From Henckelia pumila (lineage: Eukaryota; Streptophyta; Magnoliopsida; Lamiales; Gesneriaceae), in assembly GCF_033568475.1 (NCBI RefSeq), contig NC_133121.1:78078589-78142588 (forward strand): a DNA stretch of 64,000 bases, written 5' to 3'. Positions 57,751 to 64,000 of this stretch are shown here, piece after piece. The notes below the pieces were generated by a model that was not told the DNA's origin, did not search any database, and saw nothing but the letters and a program-made list of their open reading frames with translations. Each line of letters starts with the position of its first letter. Position 1 is the stretch's first letter. The translations under genes and the position numbers were made by a program.

Positions 57751-57770
57751 CCCCGGCAACGGCGCCAAAA
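57751..57770 (-). other. Athila-type primer binding site
   Basis: Minus strand TTTTGGCGCCGTTGCCGGGG, next to the 5' LTR; this sequence is diagnostic for Athila/Tat elements. 57571-57750 is leader. Confidence 0.9.
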
Positions 57771-57773
57771 ACT

Positions 57774-59257
57774 TGTTGCGTGTTTTTTTGCTCGCAAGCG
57801 CACGATGTCAAGTTATAATATAGGAATTAAGTCCAAGTCGATCCCACGGAGAATGAATAAATGATATTATATCAAATATTTGCAACTAATAAAATCCTAA
57901 TCCTATGTAGAACTACGAAAATGGTTTGATTTTTATAAAACAAAAATTTGCAAGAAACAAAACTAAATAACCACGAGTTCACGAGAGAAAAATTCAATAA
58001 GCGAAGAATGCTAGAGGTTCGACTTCACTTGACTGTTCACCACAATTTATTTCTAATGATTGTTCAATTATCAATTCTTCTAGTTTATTAGCCAAGAATC
58101 TCTATTATTTTCTACTACCTCTCTCGAGTGTCAAGCAGAAATTCGTATTCAATAACAAACTCAATATCTCTATCAAAGTTCAATTATTAAATCCTGTAAA
58201 TAGTACAAGAATTCTTCTAATGACTTCTATGGAGTTATATGCCTCTCGAACAATATAAACATCAAAGATGTATTTTCCTATGTCGTATTCAAAATCTCCT
58301 CTCTCGAGTGATAGATTCTAAGTAAAATATCATTCAATCTATGGCCAGTAAATTGAAAGCATTAAAATCAGGAAAACACAAATAAACTGTGCGAAGAAAT
58401 TTAAATATATAAATCAAAATATGTCAATCATGGTTTCCAGTCAAGATCCGTCTACCTCTAGACTAAGAAATTAGTTCATAACAAATTTAAAGATCAAACA
58501 AAACTTGTTCTTCAAATAATCCATCAAACTAGAAAAATAGAGTTTAAAGGAAAACTAGAACGAAGTAAAATTAAGCTTTTCCGTCGCCGGATGCCGCCGT
58601 CTTCTGTCTTCGTATCAAATTCTCAAGCTCTTGTGCACTTCAAAACTCTCAATAGCCGTATCTATGCTCTGAAAACTCTCTAAACCCTCGTATCCTCCAG
58701 AATAAGTCATAAAATCCCTTTTAAAACTCGATTAAACACTTTCCATATTTTTTGAGACTGCGCAGCGCTGGAGCGCTAATAATTAGGCGTTGGGGCGCTC
58801 AAGTTTCGTATTTTATTTTTCAATGACGGCTGTCTAGCGCTGGAGCGCTCAAAAGACGGCGCTGGGGCGCTCTGGACATGAATTTACGGGCGCTGGAGCG
58901 CTGGAAAACTAGAGCTGGGGCGCTACTTGTTCTTCCATTTCACCATCTGTGCAGCATTTTTGTATAAATCATAACTTAAGTTCTAGCAGTCGGATCGAGC
59001 TGAAATTTTGACATCAACTTTAAAACATCCTAAAATTTAATTTGAACGGTGGAGATTGGATTTAGGTGTCTGTAACATTCCCAGTAATTTTCTGAAATTT
59101 GTTGTCCCGTAATTTGGCTTTCCGCTTCTTCTTGCTACTTTTCTTCAAATCCTTGCAACTCACAAAAACAACAACAAATACGCATAATATTCACTCGATA
59201 CATCACAAAATCCAAGTCAAATCATATATAAATTAAGTGCATAAAATGCACTTATCA
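57774..59257 (-). repeat. 5' LTR of Athila-like element
   Basis: 1484 bp, TGATAAGTGC to CGCAACA on the minus strand. Confidence 0.9.
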
Positions 59258-59262
59258 GTATA

Positions 59263-59873
59263 CTCTTTTACAAATGAATAGTTATGCAACTATCACAAAT
59301 ACAACAAATTTTTAGTGTAATTTTGTAGCACAATTGATCCTCAATGATCAGATAAAATTCTATGTAAAGTGTGCTTGACAGATTTCATTTTAGCTTGTGA
59401 GTACTTTGAATGCTTTAAATTTTTCTTTGAGATTGCAAGAATGCGATAGAGCTGTTAAACTGATCTTTCTTCTATTTATAGTCTTAGATTCTAACGGTCA
59501 CAAACTTAAAAAAATATCCTTTTTATTTAAGGTAGCCGTTGGTTTTGTCTTGTCCACATTAGCAGTCCTTTTTGACAATATTACACATGTAGTGCGCTTC
59601 GGTTTCTGCTCGTCAGTTAGGTATGTAAGTCCTTATCTAAATCCAGTTGTTCGAGGTAAACTAACATTTCCTCAGGGAATGTTGGTTCAGACTCTGACTG
59701 ATGACTTGTATATTGTGCTTTAAATATTTCAGTCGAGTTCACCATTTAGTTTGGTTGACTACTCCAGTTTGGCAATCAGTTTAGCTTGTGGAATAAGTCT
59801 TTTCAGTTCGGTTAGCTTAGTTCAGTTTTTGCCTTTTTAAAATTTTTAACACAAAAACCTAATTGATCCAACA
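59263..59873 (-). repeat. 5' LTR of old Copia, outer part
   Basis: Minus strand starts TGTTGGATCAATTAGG at 59873. A TATA-like TATAAATAGA lies at about 59471-59480. The open frame 59397-59723 inside it is chance. Confidence 0.7.
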
Positions 59874-59889
59874 TATAACATGCACATAA

Positions 59890-60530
59890 AAGCTCGAGCT
59901 CGGTTCATTAATAATTCAGTAATCATATTATCGAGTTCGGCTTGTTAAGTGAGCTTGTTTTAGGCTCATTAAGTGGGCTCGTTAAAAACTCGTTAAGAAG
60001 CCTTTAAGCGATCGTCAAGCATACAACTGCACTCGAACTTGAGTTTTATTTAGGCTCGTTAAATATAAAATTTAGCTCAAGCATACAATAAAATGTATCT
60101 CTATAAATTAATTCTAAACTCAACACAAAAAGTAAATTCTTTCACAAGTAACCAAAACAACAAACCTAACAACTAAAAAAAAACATAAACTCAATACATC
60201 ATTGAACATCCCAAAATGCTAATCCAACTTGAAAATGCCAAATAAAAATATACCACCATAAATAGATTACTAAATATCTCACATCATAACTATGAGCGAG
60301 TTTGTGAGCCATCTAAACGAGCCTGAACTCGAGCTCATGAGCCTATTAACGAATATGTTCACTATCTCACTAGCCAAATATACCTTAAAGCTTAAGCTCA
60401 AGCCCGGCTCGATAAAACTGTCGTTCTCGAAATCAAGGTCAGGCTCGACTCAATAGGATTAACTAACGAGTATTTTATCGAGTTGAGCTCCAAATAACTC
60501 ATGAACAATTCGGTTCGTATACATCTCTAA
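59890..60530. repeat. Dispersed repeat with recurring GAGCTCG/CTCGTTAA motifs
   Basis: Rich in GAGCTCGAGCTC, GGCTCGTTAA and GAGTTCGGC blocks on both strands, ending with GTATACATCTCTA. I recall similar sequences as common non-autonomous DNA elements (probably hAT-type) in plants. Exact ends and target duplication not determined. Confidence 0.4.
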
Positions 60531-60699
60531 ACAAAAATACAAAATATTGAAGAAATAATTTACAAGTTATTTTTAAACTAATCCATGAAAGTCAATCTAA
60601 CATTATGAGATGAAATGATTATATAAAAAATTATGAGATGAAATGAGAAAAACATTTTTTGTTTTTTTTAAAAATATCTAAAAAAATAATAAATAAATA
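60531..60699. other. AT-rich spacer
   Basis: Short AT-rich interval before the LINE insertion; nothing seen. Confidence 0.4.
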
Positions 60700-60707
60700 A
60701 ACTGAAA

Positions 60708-61540
60708 CAGATATCCATGTTCTGGTTCTCTGCCCTTTTGCTCGGAGTGTCTGGTGCTTGACACCTATCGGAAGTAATGCAAGTGCAGCAACTTCGTTTC
60801 GAGCGTGGTGGATTTCTTTAACCACCACCAAGTCAACTTCTGATATTGAAAATGCATCTGTGATTTTGTGAAACATTTGGAATAACCGGAATGAGGTTGT
60901 ATGGAACGAAAATAACAAACCAGCAACTCTTGTATATCAATCAGTCATGGAATTTAGAAATCAATGGATAATGGCTAATCAAGGGAATCAGAATCCTATA
61001 GCTTTATTTGTACATCAGCATACAACAGAATGGAAAACACCCCCAATCAATTTTATCAAGTGTAATGTGGAAGCAGCTGTCTGTAGGGATCCTCCTCGTA
61101 TGGGTTTCGTGTGTATTGTTCGTGATTTTTTTGGAGTTGTTATTTCTGCTGTTTGCGGATGTATCCCAGGTGATTGTCTATCACGAACTGCACAGGCCTT
61201 AGATAATCGAGAGGCTCTTAGTTGGATCAAAGAACTAAATCTCAATAATGTTATCGTGAAATCAAATGCACTCGTGAGTATCAATGCGTTACAGAATTTA
61301 TATTTAGATGCATCAAGTTTGAGTTTGATCTTGGAAGATTGTAGATTTCTAGCTTCAGAAATACACTTTTGATTTTTTTTTTTTTTAGATCAGCAAACTA
61401 GACGACTGATTATTTAACTAAGTCAACCGATTCTTTGTCTCATTCTGAAAGGCAGGTTATTCCTTAGCCTTCTATTATTTCTTATGTAAACTTTGGTTAC
61501 TAATTTCAATGGGAGTTATTTTTTTTAAAAAAAAAAAAAA
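60708..61540 (+). mobile_element. 5'-truncated L1-type LINE
   Basis: Only the 3' end of a LINE: the C-terminal part of ORF2, a 3' UTR with GTAAACTTTGGTTAC, and an A tail (about 61527-61540). Short direct repeats AACTGAAA at 60700-60707 and 61541-61548 flank it, as expected of target-primed insertion. Confidence 0.75.
60780..61372 (+). pseudogene. LINE ORF2 C terminus with RNase H-like domain
   Basis: Reads through NIWNNRNEVVWNE (after one stop near 60870) into WKTPPINFIKCNVEAAV, MGFVCIVRDFFG and the SRTAQALDNREALSWI block, the plant LINE-type RNase H domain (RVT_3-like). One frame is open from 60947 to 61372. The catalytic first Asp has become Glu (KCNVEAA). Confidence 0.7.
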
Positions 61541-61548
61541 AACTGAAA

Positions 61549-61780
61549 TGAAAACGCAAAAATTTCCTTGCCTGTGACAAAATCTGTATGACAGCTAATC
61601 AGATTCCGACACGTATAACGAAGCAAAACTAACAGCCTTTGCATTCACGCTCCCTTCCTTCTTCGTCGTCCCCTATGCTCTGTAGTAGACTGGAAAACCG
61701 ACACTGAGATTTCTCGCTAAAATGCGCGGTGGCGTAACCGTACTGATCTAAACAGCTATCTTTCCTCCACTGGTAGACCA
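61549..61780 (+). promoter_or_regulatory. Promoter and 5' UTR region of the GC2 gene
   Basis: About 230 bp between the LINE and the GC2 start codon, with a CT-rich stretch (CTCCCTTCCTTCTTCG) of the type common near plant transcription starts. No clear TATA box. The LINE has displaced whatever lay further upstream. Confidence 0.5.
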
Positions 61781-63146
61781 ATGGCTCACTGGATCTCTTC
61801 CAAGCTCAAAGCAGCTGAATCCCTTCTTCAACAGGCAATTGATCCCCCTATCATTTGCTTTTGATTTCCATTTTAGAAGTATTGGTCTGTATTGATTGGA
61901 TTTAGAAATTTATTCAATGTTTTGTTTCTTAGATTTTAATGCGTATAGTTTCAATTGATGAAAAACCTAATTAGACTAAAATTGATGAGAATTACGCGTC
62001 TCTCTGTTTGTAACAATATTCCTGTCATGACTGTAATTATTTGATTTTAAATGATGATGCATTTGAGTGGAAGCGTTGCCTGATTAATTGATTTTGGTGG
62101 TTCAGATTGATCAGCAAGCTGCGGAATCACTGGGTAAGAATGAGAATCCACGACCTGGCAGTGAATTAGGAGTTGATGGCTCACCTGGAAACACTGCTGA
62201 AACTAAACGATTGCTAAAGGATCAGCTGAGGAAGAAAGCTCCAGAAAAGACATCCAACCAAAGTGCCAATAATGATAAACTTAAATTGAATGTTATTAGT
62301 AGAAGTAATAGTGATATTAACAGAAATCGTGAAGCTGGAGGATCACCAAATCTGAATTCCACACCGAATTTGAGCGGTGGGCTTACTGAGAGTGATTGGA
62401 CGGAATTGTTGAGTGTTCCGGATAAAAGGGAAGGGTCTGGGGGAGTTAATGTGAGCCGTAATATTAGAGGAGCATTAGGGATTCAGGGTTTGAAGAAAGA
62501 CGGTAAGAAGGTGAGGAATTTTGGCTCAGCTTCAAGAAAATCAAATGTTGGCTTGGAAAGTATTTCAAATGCTGATAGCAATGAGCGGGCAAGCAATGCG
62601 AGTGATGTGACTCCGCTAATATTTAACGATCAATCACCAAGTGATGGAGGTGGAGGCGAATCTGATCAAAAGCATACTAGTTCAACTCTTGTTGCTGATG
62701 ATAACAATGCCAGGACAATGGAGGAGTTGGATGTTGTTTTAGACGGACAGAAGATGCATTCTGCTACTGATTTAACTGACAAAGGTAATCTTGATAAGGT
62801 TCCAGTTTCTGGTGGAAGGAAATTGAAATTGAAGCTGCATTCAAATGATGGTGAAACATCAAAGATTGGGACGAATGGGAGAAATGGACCTACAGTGAAG
62901 GTTCCTTCTCCGCCAAGCGATGTAGAGTCTAATTCTGATGCAGATACAACTTCAACATCAGATTCTGAGATAGAAAGAGAAAGAGAAGAAAGGAGAAAGA
63001 GGAGGCAACAGATTCTGGCAGAAAGAGCTGCTGCAAAAGCAATTGAGGCAATTCAGGAACGTGAGAATGTAGTTGCCAGATTGGAAGGGGAGAAACAGAC
63101 TTTGGAGAAAATGCTTGAAGAACGTGCTAAACAACAAGTACAGGAG
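61781..63146 (+). CDS. GC2: Golgin candidate 2, exons 1-2 (3' part outside window)
   Basis: Golgi-associated coiled-coil protein; golgins tether vesicles and shape Golgi stacks. Exon 1 is 61781-61834 (MAHWISSKLKAAESLLQQ), exon 2 is 62106-63146 (IDQQAAESL onward); both junctions are phase 0. Together 365 codons. The N terminus and the TESDWTELLSVP motif fit Arabidopsis GC2 (from memory). A long Ser/Asn-rich, low-complexity region follows, then from about residue 305 a charged coiled coil (SEIEREREERRKRRQQ, later ENVVARLEGEKQTLEKML) continuing beyond the window. The C-terminal membrane anchor typical of GC1/GC2 would lie downstream. The frame runs 69 bases into intron 2 before a stop. Confidence 0.9.
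61835..62105 (+). other. GC2 intron 1, GC-AG type
   Basis: 271 bp. Donor CAG|GCAATT, acceptor GGTTCAG|ATTGAT. Joining here restores the LLQQ-IDQQ junction expected from the family; no GT donor lies close by that would keep the frame. Confidence 0.75.
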
Positions 63147-64000
63147 GTACTTTCCTTTCTTTTCCTTGTTGGAGTTAACTTTTGGCATATGGTATTTGGA
63201 GTACATGCATTTTGAGCAGGCTATTTGTTTGTTCCTCAGTTTACCTTCCTTTGGGCATTTACATTCCATGAGATCCAGGGAATATTAAGTAGACCCGAAT
63301 ATAGGAAACAAAGCAATAACTTCGTGACGTGAGGAATGGAGAAAAAATTTCATTTTTCTGGTTTGATTTTTGATTTAACAATCAAAATTTTAAACTTACT
63401 CATAATATTTTCATCCTTTTACTCCAATTCTAAGTGTTTCATGGATTCTGCGCTGATCATTTCAAACATCTCACGCACAATATGTGTAGCCTTTCGGTAC
63501 GTACGAAATTTGTAGCCTTTTGGTTTAGCTCTTGAACGAGTTCTCGTGGTTGCACACCCTGCCCCTTCGTCAATCATCCAGCTAATAAATCCACAACAAG
63601 AATGAACAAAATGGTGATAATAGTTTCCCTTGCCTGAGATATCTCGACCTTAATTTTGGTTTTATCATTGCTGAATAAGAAACTTATCATGTATATCCTA
63701 ACATCCATTTATTCCGTATTTTACCAAAGCCCTTATTTTGAATCACAAAATCAAGGAAATCAGTAATTTTGTACGAGGAGAATCACTTAGATACAATTGT
63801 TCTTTATATATCACTAATGATATTGTTATCGAGAATATTTGATTAAAGCTCTCTCATTACCTCGATCAGGGATTCCTTCATGCCTTCCACATTCTTGTTG
63901 GAACTTTAGAGAAAACTCGTGAGAATCAATTAAAGATACTCCTTTCCAATCCCTTGAAACCAAACATATTACTACTGCCACCCTATGCCATGATGAAACA
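63147..64000 (+). other. GC2 intron 2, running past the window
   Basis: Donor GAG|GTACTT at 63147. I see no continuation of the coiled coil up to 64000, so the intron is at least 854 bp. AT-rich; no repeat recognised. Confidence 0.6.

Larger units (their letters stand above)
52537..59257 (-). mobile_element. Athila-like Gypsy element lacking RT and integrase
   Basis: LTRs 57774-59257 (5') and 52537-54017 (3'), target duplication GTATA (52532-52536 and 59258-59262), and an Athila-type primer site TGGCGCCGTTGCCGGGGA. The internal region is only 3.76 kb and encodes gag and protease alone. LTR divergence is about 2-3% by eye (some 40 differences), older than the young Copia. Confidence 0.9.
21751..59873 (-). 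mobile_element. Old minus-strand Copia element split by three later insertions
   Basis: Host of the nest. Pieces in element order: 5' LTR 59873-59263 and 52536-52148, primer site 52147-52136, gag start 52034-51819, gag 42793-41284, gag end to integrase 23211-21751. The RT/RNase H part and 3' LTR are missing from the window; the element is cut at 21751 next to the Gypsy-type LTR. The split points each carry the target duplication of the inserted element. Confidence 0.8.

Noticed and set aside
59397..59723. 108-codon frame
   Set aside because: Lies inside the outer part of the old Copia LTR; no domain.
1..64000. tRNA, rRNA or snRNA genes
   Set aside because: No cloverleaf or conserved RNA gene recognised; the TGGTATCAGAGC matches are retroelement primer sites.

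Overview
The window is nuclear DNA of a flowering plant, a eudicot and by inference an asterid. It holds one intact intronless calmodulin-like gene, the 5' part of one intron-containing golgin gene, and about 54 kb of mobile DNA between them. Much of the DNA between elements is AT-rich. Plant LTR-retrotransposon lineages are present (sirevirus-type and other Copia, chromovirus and Athila-type Gypsy), together with an L1-type LINE tail, small foldback transposons and two copies of an endogenous caulimovirid (plant pararetrovirus).

Layout. 1-6598 (+) and 11135-18724 (-) are two roughly 95-97% similar copies of one dead pararetrovirus in opposite orientation. The gene order is small ORF, coat protein, movement protein, small ORF, protease/RT/RNase H, translational transactivator, then a 35S-like promoter with a poly(A) signal. 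The second copy ends in imperfect inverted repeats of about 110 bp and is flanked by a perfect 9-bp direct repeat; the first copy ends at exactly the same base. Both copies share one nonsense codon. This looks like a viral genome that became cargo of a Mutator-like DNA transposon. The CML27-like EF-hand gene (7462-6983, -) lies between the two copies.

18734-21750 holds foldback elements and a lone Gypsy-type LTR with a scrap of its internal region. 21751-59873 is a nest built on an old minus-strand Copia element. A sirevirus-like Copia (23217-41278, +) is inserted in it and itself carries a chromovirus-type Gypsy (31586-40569, +) in its 3' LTR. A very young Copia (42799-51818, +, LTRs differing at 4 of 1860 positions) sits in the old element's gag. 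An Athila-like element (52537-59257, -) sits in its 5' LTR. Target-site duplications support each step.

59874-61548 is a dispersed repeat and a 5'-truncated LINE. From 61781 onward is the 5' part of a golgin candidate 2 (GC2) gene, whose first intron is of the GC-AG class. In Arabidopsis, as I recall, GC2 and CML27 lie one gene apart, so the window probably shows an ancient gene neighbourhood stretched by nested insertions.

One further pattern stands out. Arrays of the palindrome TCGGA-N3-TCCGA lie directly upstream of TATA boxes in three different retroelement contexts, including an apparent internal promoter in front of an envelope-like third ORF.
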